Shown here: positions 29,052 to 38,137 of the stretch, one piece after another
Layout of the letters: every line of letters begins with the position of its first letter
Position numbering within the stretch: position 1 is the first letter of the stretch
Source of the DNA: Corynebacterium striatum ATCC 6940
Lineage (GTDB): Bacteria; Actinomycetota; Actinomycetes; Mycobacteriales; Mycobacteriaceae
DNA length: 64,000 nt
Direction: 5' to 3'
NCBI RefSeq assembly: GCF_000159135.1
Contig: NZ_GG667531.1
Coordinates: 130,263-194,262 of the forward strand
Notes under the pieces: generated by a model
What the model was told of the DNA's origin: nothing
What the model saw: only the letters and a program-made list of their open reading frames with translations
Database searches by the model: none
Program-made: the position numbers and the translations under genes

Positions 29052-31058
29052 TTATGCGCGGTAATCGTCAACGTCACGCCAGGCAAGGCGGTTCAACGAA
29101 TGGGAGTCTGCCTGTGGAAGGACGAACACGTGGGCCACATCGCGCATCGGTTCGAGGCGCACGAAGTTGCGGTTGGACCAGTTATAAGCCGCGCCAGTGA
29201 TCGCATCGTGCACGGTGTAGACGTCGCCGTCTGCGCGGCCGATGGCCTCCATGTCCACGGTCACGGTGGCCTCCTGGGCATTGCGCGGGTCTAGGTTCAC
29301 CACGGCGAGAACCACGTTGCCGGTGGCTGGGTCCGCCTTTGAGTAGGCGATGATGTTCTCGTTATCCGCATTGTGGAACTTGAGGTTGCGCAGCTGCTGC
29401 AGGGCCGGGTTCTCGCGGCGAATCAGATTCAGCAGGCGGATGTAAGCCTCAAGCGACGCCCCCTTCTTCAGCGCTGCCTGGAAGTCGCGCGGGCGCAGCT
29501 CGTACTTTTCGGAATCCAAGTACTCTTCACTACCCGGCGCAACAGCCTCGTGCTCGTAGAGCTCATAGCCGGAGTAGACGCCCCACAGCGGCGACAAGGT
29601 GGCCGCGAGAACCGCGCGGATGGCGAACATTGCGCGGCCGCCGGTCTGTAGGGACTCGTGCAGGATGTCCGGGGTATTCACGAACAAGTTCGGGCGGCAG
29701 ATATCAGCCTGTTCGACGTGCATCTTGGCAAACTCCGTCAACTCGTACTTGGAGGTCTGCCAGGTGAAGTAGGTATAAGACTGGGTAAAACCAGCCTTGG
29801 CCAGCCCAAACAGGCGCGGTGCGCGGGTGAAGGCCTCAGCCAAGAAGATGACCTCAGGATGGGTTACGTGGACCTTGGAGATGAGCCAGTTCCAGAAGTT
29901 TGCTGGCTTCGTGTGCGGGTTATCTACGCGGAAGGTGGTCACACCCGCATCGACCCACAGCATGATCACGCGGAAAATCTCGTTGTAGATGCCGTCAGGA
30001 TCATTATCGAAGTTGAGTGGGTAGATGTCCTGGTACTTCTTTGGCGGGTTTTCCGCGTAGGCGATGGTGCCGTCCGGCAGCACCGTGAAAAACTCTGGAT
30101 TGGTTTGCGCCCATGGGTGATCCGGCGAAGCCTGAAGGGCCAAGTCCAAGGCCACCTCGAGACCCAGCTCCTTTGCGCGGGCCACCAGCTCCTTGAAGTC
30201 TTCCATCGTGCCCAGTTGCGGGTGCGTGGCGGAGTGGTCTTGAATAGCCCACGGGGAGCCGACGTCGCCTGGCTCTGCTACCACGGAGTTGTTCTTGCCC
30301 TTGCGGTGTACCTCGCCAATCGGGTGAATCGGCGGGAAGTAGACGGTATCGAAGCCCATATCCGCGACGCGTTCCAAAGCCTTCTGCGTGGTTTTGAACG
30401 TGCCATGCACCGGCTGGCCGTTCTCGTCCCAACCGCCCGTGGAGCGAGGGAACAACTCGTACCAAGAGTTGAATAACGCTTCGCGACGCTCAACTAATAC
30501 CTCGTGGATTTCGCCCTCTACGAGGAGATCGCGCAGCGGGTGGGTGTGCAAAAGCTTCGTAGTCTCTTCAGACAGCGCCAGTTGCACTCGCTCGGCGGGG
30601 TCCAAGGATTCGTCGCTCAGCGCACGGGCGGCGTCGATAAGCAGCGCTGCCTTATCCGTTGGGGACTGAAGGGATGCACGCTCGAAGAGCTCCGTGCCGT
30701 GGAGCAAGTCATTGGACAGTTCCTGCGCTGACTGGCCGGCCTCCATCTTCTTGGTAATGGCGTTACGCCACGTCGCCATCGGATCTGACCACGCGTCTAC
30801 ACGGAAGAACCAGCGGCCGGGGGTCGCCGGAGTAAACACGCCATGCACTCGGTCGGGATTGACGGCATCGAAGTCCATCGTCACGGAAGAAACCGCGGGG
30901 GAGTCCGAGTTCCACACCGACAACGTTGCGGCGACTGCGTCGTGGCCCTCCCGCCACACCAGCGCAGTTACTGGAATTACCTCGTCCACCACTGCTTTAG
31001 AAGGGACAGAACCGGACAAGCTTGGGCGAACGTCATCGATAGCAAGGCGTGTAGTCAT
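29052..31058 (-). CDS. glgE: Alpha-1,4-glucan:maltose-1-phosphate maltosyltransferase GlgE
   Basis: GlgE extends alpha-glucan with maltosyl units from maltose-1-phosphate, a route found in actinobacteria and linked to trehalose use. The 668 residues have an N-terminal beta domain, a helical insert and a GH13_3 barrel. The nucleophile is Asp379 in FRVDNPHTKP and the acid/base is Glu408 in FLAEAFTRAP. KYQDIYPLNFDND near 341-353 is also typical of the family. Its ATG lies 7 bases after a -10-like TAATCT, so the transcript may be leaderless. It is divergent from the ABC ATPase gene and upstream of glgB. Confidence 0.96.
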   Translation of the reverse strand: MTTRLAIDDVRPSLSGSVPSKAVVDEVIPVTALVWREGHDAVAATLSVWNSDSPAVSSVTMDFDAVNPDRVHGVFTPATPGRWFFRVDAWSDPMATWRNAITKKMEAGQSAQELSNDLLHGTELFERASLQSPTDKAALLIDAARALSDESLDPAERVQLALSEETTKLLHTHPLRDLLVEGEIHEVLVERREALFNSWYELFPRSTGGWDENGQPVHGTFKTTQKALERVADMGFDTVYFPPIHPIGEVHRKGKNNSVVAEPGDVGSPWAIQDHSATHPQLGTMEDFKELVARAKELGLEVALDLALQASPDHPWAQTNPEFFTVLPDGTIAYAENPPKKYQDIYPLNFDNDPDGIYNEIFRVIMLWVDAGVTTFRVDNPHTKPANFWNWLISKVHVTHPEVIFLAEAFTRAPRLFGLAKAGFTQSYTYFTWQTSKYELTEFAKMHVEQADICRPNLFVNTPDILHESLQTGGRAMFAIRAVLAATLSPLWGVYSGYELYEHEAVAPGSEEYLDSEKYELRPRDFQAALKKGASLEAYIRLLNLIRRENPALQQLRNLKFHNADNENIIAYSKADPATGNVVLAVVNLDPRNAQEATVTVDMEAIGRADGDVYTVHDAITGAAYNWSNRNFVRLEPMRDVAHVFVLPQADSHSLNRLAWRDVDDYRA

Positions 31059-31065
31059 GCCCTTA

Positions 31066-31071
31066 AGATTA
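31066..31071 (-). promoter_or_regulatory. Candidate -10 box for glgE
   Basis: On the minus strand TAATCT ends 7 bases before the glgE ATG; a possible AAGGG also lies within those 7 bases. Confidence 0.4.
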
Positions 31072-31112
31072 ATGCAGCTGTGTCACTTTCACCGGCCAAC
31101 AGAAATATCCGC

Positions 31113-31118
31113 CACAAT
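31113..31118 (+). promoter_or_regulatory. Candidate -10 box for the ABC ATPase gene
   Basis: CACAAT ends 7 bases before the GTG at 31126 and is divergent from the glgE promoter; no ribosome site is seen. Confidence 0.35.
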
Positions 31119-31125
31119 AGAACCT

Positions 31126-31968
<843 letters not shown>

Positions 31969-31980
31969 ACGGAAAGATGC

Positions 31981-32808
31981 ATGACCCAGCCCATCCATGA
32001 CCGCCTTGACGCGATCGACCATAACGAAACCACCGGGTTCAATGGTGGACGCTTGGCGGCGACTGTCTTGCTTCTTAGAGACGGCGAAGAAGGGCTCGAG
32101 GTATGGATTCAGGAGCGCGTGTCCACCATGCGCAACTATCCAGGGCACGCGGTGTTCCCAGGCGGAGGAGTCGACCCACGTGACTTCCCGCCCCGCATGT
32201 GGGACTCAGGCGATCTGTGGACAGGCCGCTCCGTTATCTCCCTGGCACGGCGCATGGGAGTAACCAAGTACAAAGCACATGCCTTGGTGTTTGCAGCGAT
32301 CCGCGAACTGTTCGAGGAATCCGGCACGCTGCTCGCCATTCGCGACGACGGCATTGTCTCCGACGCATCGCGTTATCACCGCGAGCGCGTCCTCCTCGAA
32401 TCCCATGACATCTCTTTTACCGAGTTTCTCAGCAACAACGGCATGCGCGCCGATTCCGACATGCTCCGCCCGTGGTCCCGTTGGGCAGGCGAAGACGGGG
32501 GACAGTGGTTCGACACCTTCTTTTTCATTGGGGTACTGCCCGAGGGCCAGGAGCCGGACGGTCACACCATGGAGGCCGACGACGCCGGTTGGTTTCCACC
32601 GCAGCTCGTCCTCGACGGTTGGCGCGCCGGGCTGGTGCGCCTTGCGCTGCCCACGTGGGCACAGATGCTGCGGCTATCCAGCTATTCCACGGTGCAAGAA
32701 GCGCTTGACGACGCCTCCTTCTCCGACCTTCGCCCCATCATCGGCGATCCCAAAGACGACCCGCGCTACCGCGAGTACTTTACGACTTTCCCAGTAGACA
32801 GAATATGA
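31981..32808 (+). CDS. Nudix hydrolase with a split Nudix box
   Basis: A 275-residue protein. The Nudix box is interrupted: FPGGGVDPRDF near 59-69 is separated by some 35 residues from AAIRELFEESGTLL near 105-118. Such an insertion is seen in the NUDT7/8/19-like group, whose members act on CoA or other nucleotide diphosphates. The REXXEE core with its metal-binding Glu residues is intact. The substrate is not predictable. The ATG has GGAAAG 4 bases upstream. The stop overlaps the ATG of the next gene by 4 bases (ATGA). Confidence 0.85.
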   Translation: MTQPIHDRLDAIDHNETTGFNGGRLAATVLLLRDGEEGLEVWIQERVSTMRNYPGHAVFPGGGVDPRDFPPRMWDSGDLWTGRSVISLARRMGVTKYKAHALVFAAIRELFEESGTLLAIRDDGIVSDASRYHRERVLLESHDISFTEFLSNNGMRADSDMLRPWSRWAGEDGGQWFDTFFFIGVLPEGQEPDGHTMEADDAGWFPPQLVLDGWRAGLVRLALPTWAQMLRLSSYSTVQEALDDASFSDLRPIIGDPKDDPRYREYFTTFPVDRI

Positions 32809-33998
32809 GTTATACCCTCGCTGAGGTCGATTTCCTCACCCAGCATCTGCCCGAAATCGCGGGCCTAAACCTTGAGTTCAGCAAAGCCTCGCAGCTGAGC
32901 GACGTCGCCAAGCTCCAGCAGCTCTACGGTGAGAACTATCGCTGCGTGGCCGAACTGATCAAAGCCCGGCGCAGCGGCAAGCTACCAGCCGACTGGCTCA
33001 TGGATTCCGACTCTGCGCAGCAGGCCACGCCTTTGGTGCTGGCGCAGTACCGACGCCGCTTTCTGCAAGGCCTGGGCGTGGAACTTGTCCACGATGTCAC
33101 CTGTTCCATCGGCACCGAAGGGCACGCCTGGAACAAGGGCACCTACATCGGCTCCGACCTGGATGCTTCCCGCATCAAAATGGCCCAGCACAACGTGGCC
33201 CACCCCTTCTTCCGCGCCGATGCGCTGACCCAAACCTCCACTGCACGGGTACTCATCGCTGACCCCGCGCGCCGCAAGGACGGCAAGCGGATCACCGATC
33301 CCGCCAAGCTTTTGCCGCCTCTGCCGGACCTAGTTGCTGCGCACAGTGCTGACAGTTCGCGCATTGCGCACAGTGCCGAGCTGGCCGTGAAGTGCGCGCC
33401 CGGCCTCGACTTCTCGCAGTGGCCGGGACTGGTCTCTGTGGCCAGCGTGAACGGCAACGTCAAGGAAGCGTGTCTCTATACCCCGGGCTTGGCCACCGGC
33501 CGCCAGGCTGTGTTGCTCAAAGACGGCACGGAAGACACTGAAGGCACGGATGGCGCCGCAGACATCCTCGACAGCAACGACTTTGACGAGGACAACCTGC
33601 CCGAGGCCGGCGACATCGGCAGCTACATCATCGACCCCGATGGCGCCGTGGTCCGCGCGGGTCTGGTGCGCCACTACGCGGCCCGGGAGGGCCTGCACCA
33701 GCTCGATCCGCGTATCGCGTACCTCACCGGGGAACGCATCCCGGCAGGCACGTCCGGATTTCCATTCATTGAGGCCGTGCCCGTCAAGCGGCTTAAGGCT
33801 GCGCTGCAGGCGCACGGCGCGGGCTCGCTCGAAATACTGGTCCGCGGTCTAAACGTCGATCCGGATCAGCTGCGCAAGAAGCTCAAGCTCAAGGGCAAAC
33901 GTTCCATGGCGATTGTGATGACACGCATTGGCACGCAGGGAATCGCGTTGCTGTGCGGACCGCGAGTAGTATCGTCCGAGGATAATTACGCAACATAA
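32805..33998 (+). CDS. Class I SAM-dependent methyltransferase with THUMP-like C-terminal domain
   Basis: A 397-residue protein. Residues 95-160 form a SAM-binding Rossmann core (DVTCSIGTEGHAW, GSDLDASRIKMAQHN), with DPARR (153-157) at the place of the usual catalytic NPPY/DPPY motif. The C-terminal 140 residues match the THUMP-like domain of actinobacterial proteins and are rich in Lys/Leu (LRKKLKLKGKR), suggesting RNA binding. An acidic linker (about 235-265) joins the parts. It overlaps the Nudix gene by 4 bases. An RNA methyltransferase role is likely but the target is unknown. Confidence 0.78.
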   Translation: MSYTLAEVDFLTQHLPEIAGLNLEFSKASQLSDVAKLQQLYGENYRCVAELIKARRSGKLPADWLMDSDSAQQATPLVLAQYRRRFLQGLGVELVHDVTCSIGTEGHAWNKGTYIGSDLDASRIKMAQHNVAHPFFRADALTQTSTARVLIADPARRKDGKRITDPAKLLPPLPDLVAAHSADSSRIAHSAELAVKCAPGLDFSQWPGLVSVASVNGNVKEACLYTPGLATGRQAVLLKDGTEDTEGTDGAADILDSNDFDEDNLPEAGDIGSYIIDPDGAVVRAGLVRHYAAREGLHQLDPRIAYLTGERIPAGTSGFPFIEAVPVKRLKAALQAHGAGSLEILVRGLNVDPDQLRKKLKLKGKRSMAIVMTRIGTQGIALLCGPRVVSSEDNYAT

Positions 33999-34022
33999 AT
34001 CTATCGGAAAGGGAAGTGTCCA

Positions 34023-34799
34023 ATGCCCGCAATCGTGGCTCTGGTCAAACACGTACCGGATACCTGGTCCACCAAGTCCCTCGAGGAAGACCACACCCTC
34101 GACCGCACCAGCGTCGACAACGTCATCGACGAGATTAACGAGTACTCCGTCGAGCAGGCCCTGCGCCTGAAGGAGGCTAACCCCGAGTTCAAGGTCGTAG
34201 CACTAACCATGGGTCCAGCCGCCGCCGACGAGGCGCTGCGCAAGGCTCTTGCCATGGGCGCGGACGAGGCAGTGCACGTGCTTGATGACGCCCTCTCCGG
34301 CGCCGACGCGCTGTCCACCGCATGGACCCTGAACGCGGCCATCAACACTATTGAGGACGTGCAGGTTATTACCCTCGGCAACTCCTCTTCGGACGCATCC
34401 ACCGGCCTGCTCGCAGGTCTGCTCGCCGAGTACCGCCAGCTGCCTGCGCTTACCGATCTGAAGTCCCTGAGCCTAGATGGCGGCGTCCTGCGCGGCGTCC
34501 GCGAGGATGCCCGCGGTCACTGGGAGCTCGAGGCGCCTGTGCCTGCGATCGTCTCCTTTACCGACAAGGCCGATAAGCCGCGTTTCCCCAACTTCAAGGG
34601 CCTCATGGCCGCGAAGAAGGCAGAGGTTAGCACCCTCGACGTCGCCAAGCTCGGCATCGAGGCAGTGGCGCCGACCACCACCGTTACGGCCTCTGCTCAG
34701 CGCCCAGCCCGTACCGCCGGCGAGGTCATTACCGAGCCGAACCCACAAGAAGCCGCCAAGCAGATCGCCGACTTCCTCGCCGCGAAGAACCTTATCTAG
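34023..34799 (+). CDS. etfB: Electron transfer flavoprotein beta subunit
   Basis: EtfB binds AMP and pairs with EtfA to carry electrons from acyl-CoA and similar dehydrogenases to the membrane chain. The 258 residues show LVKHVPDTW at the N terminus, NEYSVEQALRLKE near 40-52, and TMGPAAADEALRKALAMGADEAVHV near 61-85. GGAAAGGGAAG precedes the ATG. It is the first gene of an etfB-etfA-cysteine desulfurase run; 8 bases separate it from etfA. Confidence 0.95.
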   Translation: MPAIVALVKHVPDTWSTKSLEEDHTLDRTSVDNVIDEINEYSVEQALRLKEANPEFKVVALTMGPAAADEALRKALAMGADEAVHVLDDALSGADALSTAWTLNAAINTIEDVQVITLGNSSSDASTGLLAGLLAEYRQLPALTDLKSLSLDGGVLRGVREDARGHWELEAPVPAIVSFTDKADKPRFPNFKGLMAAKKAEVSTLDVAKLGIEAVAPTTTVTASAQRPARTAGEVITEPNPQEAAKQIADFLAAKNLI

Positions 34800-34807
34800 G
34801 AGAATAA

Positions 34808-35749
34808 ATGTCTCACGTATACGTACTTGTAGAACACGAAGATAACGTCCTGAATCCTGTCACCGGCGAGCTCATTACCGCCGCTCGTGCCCTGGGCACC
34901 GTTTCTGCGGTCGTCGTCGGCAAGCAGGCCGATGCCTTCGATTCCGAGCTCGCAGCACTGGGTGCCGCCCAGATCGTCCAGGCGACCGCCGAGGACTACG
35001 ACAAGCGCATCATTCTGCCCGAGGTCGATGCCCTGCACGCCCTCGCCGCCGCGAACCCAGCCCCAATCGTGCTGGCAGCCACCCCGACCAACAACGAGAT
35101 CGCCGGCCGCCTTTCTGCGCGTTTGGCGGCTGGCGCCTTGGTCAACGTCGACGGCATCAACGCCGATAGTTCCGCACACCTGACCATCTTCGGCGGCTCC
35201 TACGAGACCACCGCCACCGCAGCCGGTGCCACCCCGATTTACACTCTGCGCCCTGGCGCCGTGACCGTTGATCCGCAGCCGGCTGCCGTCGCTCCCGCAC
35301 CGATGCCGCTGCCCGCCGCCACCGCGAAGGACGTCACCGTTGCTTCCTTCACCCCGCACGAGAAGTCGGCTCGCCCAGAGCTGACCGCAGCGAAGGTCGT
35401 CGTCTCCGGCGGCCGCGGCGTTGAAGACAACTTCTCCACCATCGTGGAGCCGCTGGCTGACGCCCTCGGCGGCGCCGTCGGCGCCACCCGCGACGCTGTT
35501 GACCAGGGCTTCTACGACCCAGCACATCAAGTAGGCCAGACTGGCGTCACCGTGTCACCCGATCTCTACATCGCCCTCGGAATCTCCGGTGCCATCCAGC
35601 ACACTTCCGGTATGCAGACCTCCGGCACCATCGTCGTGGTCAACCAGGACCAAGACGAGCCCTTTTTCCAGATCGCCGACCTCGGCGTCGTGGGCGACGT
35701 GCACGAGATCGCCCCGGCACTCGTTGCTGAGTTGGAGTCCCGCAAGTAA
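34808..35749 (+). CDS. etfA: Electron transfer flavoprotein alpha subunit
   Basis: EtfA carries the FAD of the electron transfer flavoprotein. The 313 residues end in the FAD domain: [20 protein letters not shown], then [11 protein letters not shown], then [18 protein letters not shown]. The last matches the conserved GxSGAxQHxxGM FAD-binding motif. AGGAGAATAA precedes the ATG. The stop overlaps the next ATG by one base (TAATG). The partner dehydrogenases and quinone reductase are not in the window. Confidence 0.95.
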   Translation: MSHVYVLVEHEDNVLNPVTGELITAARALGTVSAVVVGKQADAFDSELAALGAAQIVQATAEDYDKRIILPEVDALHALAAANPAPIVLAATPTNNEIAGRLSARLAAGALVNVDGINADSSAHLTIFGGSYETTATAAGATPIYTLRPGAVTVDPQPAAVAPAPMPLPAATAKDVTVASFTPHEKSARPELTAAKVVVSGGRGVEDNFSTIVEPLADALGGAVGATRDAVDQGFYDPAHQVGQTGVTVSPDLYIALGISGAIQHTSGMQTSGTIVVVNQDQDEPFFQIADLGVVGDVHEIAPALVAELESRK

Positions 35750-36858
35750 TGTCTCGCTACTTCGACTATGCGGCCACCCAACCCATGCGCCAGGTGGCCA
35801 TCGATGCTTGGGTTGCCGCCTCCGGGGCCGTTAACTCGGGAGCCCAGTATGCCTCTGGCAGGCGCGCTCGCTCCGTGCTTGACGACGCCCGCGAGAAAGT
35901 CGCCGAGCTCCTTGGCTGCGAACCCATCGAAGTGATCTTCACTTCTTCTGGAACTGAAGCAGACAACATCGCTATCCAGGGCCTTTACAAGGCTGGCAAC
36001 ACGAACCGCGTCATCTCGACGCCCATCGAGCATCCCGCTGTCCGCGACACCGTCGCACAGTTGAAGGGCGCGCAGGTGGATCTGCTGCCTGTCGACAGAC
36101 ACTCCCACGTCAGCGACCTCTCGCTGCTGGATACCCCGGCCGACGTCGCCACTTGCATGTGGGCCAACAACGAGACCGGTGCTATCCAGCCCATCGCTGA
36201 GTTCGCGGCGCGCGCGCAAGCTGCCGGGACGCCCGTTCACGTGGATGCGGTCCAGGTGGCAGGTAAGTTGCCCATTAACTTCCACGAGCTGGGGCTGACC
36301 ACTCTGGCTGCGAGTGCCCACAAGTTCGGCGGCCCGCGCGGCATCGGACTCCTGCTGGCCAAGCGCAGCCCGGCACCGCAGCCCATCGCCTATGGCGGCG
36401 GCCAGGAACGTGGAATCCGCCCTGGCACAGTCGACGTCGCCAGTGCCTCGGCTCTAGCCGCAGCTCTCGAGGAGTCCATCGCCGAGATTCCTTCCGAGTC
36501 CCAGCGCGTGGGCCGGCTTCGCGACACCCTCCGCGCAGGCATCGTATCCAGCATTGACAACGTGGTGCTCAACTCCTCCGAGCCGATGCTTCCTTCGCAC
36601 CTGCACGTTTCTTTCCCCGGAACTGATGGCGACAGCCTCATCATGCTGCTCGACTCGTTGGGCATCGAGGCGTCGACAGGCAGTGCATGCCATTCCGGTG
36701 TGAATCGCATGTCACACGTGCTGGAAGCAATGAATGTTTCCGAGGCCGATGGAATTGGTTCGCTACGCTTTACCCTCGGACGCAACACCACCCAAGAGGA
36801 CGTTGACTTCGTGCTCCAGGAGCTGCCCGCAGTGGTAGCGCGTGCCCGCAGCGTTTAG
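35749..36858 (+). CDS. Cysteine desulfurase (NifS/IscS family)
   Basis: PLP enzyme that removes sulfur from cysteine to supply thiolation and iron-sulfur synthesis. The 369 residues have the PLP-binding lysine Lys192 in SAHKFGGPRG, the PLP-phosphate region SSGTEADN near 66-73, and the sulfur-carrying Cys314 in TGSACHSGVNRMS. It is translationally coupled to etfA. In actinobacteria a copy beside etfBA and near mnmA is thought to feed sulfur to the tRNA 2-thiouridylase; mnmA lies 7 kb downstream here. The separate SUF-type enzyme would be elsewhere. Confidence 0.92.
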   Translation: MSRYFDYAATQPMRQVAIDAWVAASGAVNSGAQYASGRRARSVLDDAREKVAELLGCEPIEVIFTSSGTEADNIAIQGLYKAGNTNRVISTPIEHPAVRDTVAQLKGAQVDLLPVDRHSHVSDLSLLDTPADVATCMWANNETGAIQPIAEFAARAQAAGTPVHVDAVQVAGKLPINFHELGLTTLAASAHKFGGPRGIGLLLAKRSPAPQPIAYGGGQERGIRPGTVDVASASALAAALEESIAEIPSESQRVGRLRDTLRAGIVSSIDNVVLNSSEPMLPSHLHVSFPGTDGDSLIMLLDSLGIEASTGSACHSGVNRMSHVLEAMNVSEADGIGSLRFTLGRNTTQEDVDFVLQELPAVVARARSV

Positions 36859-36916
36859 GTAGCGATTCAGTACCAACCTCGCAGCCTTCTCACAGCGTAT
36901 TCAGCCAGCGCAGGAC

Positions 36917-36922
36917 TAGTGT
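36917..36922 (+). promoter_or_regulatory. Candidate -10 box for the esterase gene
   Basis: TAGTGT ends 6 bases before GTG 36929, so the transcript would be leaderless. AGGA directly touches the start and cannot serve as a normal ribosome site. Confidence 0.4.
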
Positions 36923-36928
36923 TTAGGA

Positions 36929-38137
36929 GTGAATTTTTTCCTAGACCTTCCGCTGGCTGATCCTGTTAATGGCATCATTTACGTGGTCATCCTCGTGGGC
37001 GCAGTTGGCTTGATTGCATGGACCCGCAAGATAAAGCCGGTCTTGTTCGCCGTTGCTGCCGCGATCATCGCGTGGCTTTTCCTTCGGCACTGGGACGTTC
37101 CCGTCTACATTCTGATCGCGGGTGCCATTGCTATCGCTGCGTTGCTTCGCAAACCTAAGACTTCGACCGTGATCGCTGGGCTGTTGTCCTTGATCGCACT
37201 GGCCGGTTTGGTGAATTTGGAGTACCAAACGTACCCGACCGTCGGTTCCCTCGACCCTAGGCCCGTGGCCCAAGAGATCTCACCTTGGCAGTTGCCTACC
37301 TACAAGGGCCAAGGCGCTGCGACGGTGCATTTGAACCTGCAAGGGGAGAAGTCAGGCTTTAAGGCGCGGGAGGCCATCGCTTACCTGCCACCTGCTTATT
37401 TCCGCGGACAACGACTGCCAGTGATGGTGCTTCTCCACGGCAACCCGGGTGGACCTGAACAATGGTTTGGTTCAGGAGGCGCCGCGCAGACCGCGGACCA
37501 GTTCCAAGCAGCAAACGGAGGAGTTTCGCCAATCGTTATCGCGGTGGATGCGACTGGCTCGGAAACTGGAAATCCCGTATGCGCCGACTCTGCCCGTGCC
37601 AAGGTCATGACCTATCTCTCGCAGGACGTGCCCGCTGCAATCAAAAAGCAGCTGCGCGTAGACGAGGATCAGTCGCACTGGTCACTTGCAGGCTTGTCCT
37701 ATGGCGGTACGTGTTCGCTGCAAGTGGCCACGAACCATCCCGCAAGTTACGGCAGTTACATGGACTTTTCCGGTCAAGCTGAGCCCACCCTGGGCAATCA
37801 CTCGGACACCGTGACGAAGCTCTTCGAAGGCGACGAGCGCGCCTTCCAAGCACAAAATCCTGCGCACCTGCTTCAGAACAAGAAATATCCCAATCTTGCG
37901 GTGGCGTTCATTTCCGGCGATAAGGATAAAGATGCCCAGAGCGCGCAGAACGATCTCGCCGAGATGCTCCGGCAGGCAGGCGCTAAGAGCTACGTTGCCA
38001 CGCTGCCCGGCGGCCATTCCTTCGGGGTTTGGCGGCCCGCGCTTAGACAAACCTTCGCGTGGGCTGCAGCCCGCGGAGGAATCCAAGTAGAACGAGACCC
38101 ATTCGACGGAATTAAGGAATCCGATGTCCACGCTTAA
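36929..38137 (+). CDS. Membrane-anchored alpha/beta-hydrolase esterase of the aminoacyl-lipid pair
   Basis: A 402-residue protein with about four N-terminal membrane helices (residues 14-97) and an alpha/beta-hydrolase domain of the esterase-D/mycolyltransferase superfamily. The nucleophile elbow is GLSYGG (Ser near 257), the oxyanion region VMVLLHGNPGGPEQW and the catalytic His in GGHSFGVW near 365. It overlaps the next gene by 14 bases. In C. glutamicum a putative esterase encoded upstream of the aminoacyl-lipid synthase was reported to be needed for alanyl-phosphatidylglycerol formation. The gene order here is the same, so I infer the same role. Confidence 0.8.
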   Translation: MNFFLDLPLADPVNGIIYVVILVGAVGLIAWTRKIKPVLFAVAAAIIAWLFLRHWDVPVYILIAGAIAIAALLRKPKTSTVIAGLLSLIALAGLVNLEYQTYPTVGSLDPRPVAQEISPWQLPTYKGQGAATVHLNLQGEKSGFKAREAIAYLPPAYFRGQRLPVMVLLHGNPGGPEQWFGSGGAAQTADQFQAANGGVSPIVIAVDATGSETGNPVCADSARAKVMTYLSQDVPAAIKKQLRVDEDQSHWSLAGLSYGGTCSLQVATNHPASYGSYMDFSGQAEPTLGNHSDTVTKLFEGDERAFQAQNPAHLLQNKKYPNLAVAFISGDKDKDAQSAQNDLAEMLRQAGAKSYVATLPGGHSFGVWRPALRQTFAWAAARGGIQVERDPFDGIKESDVHA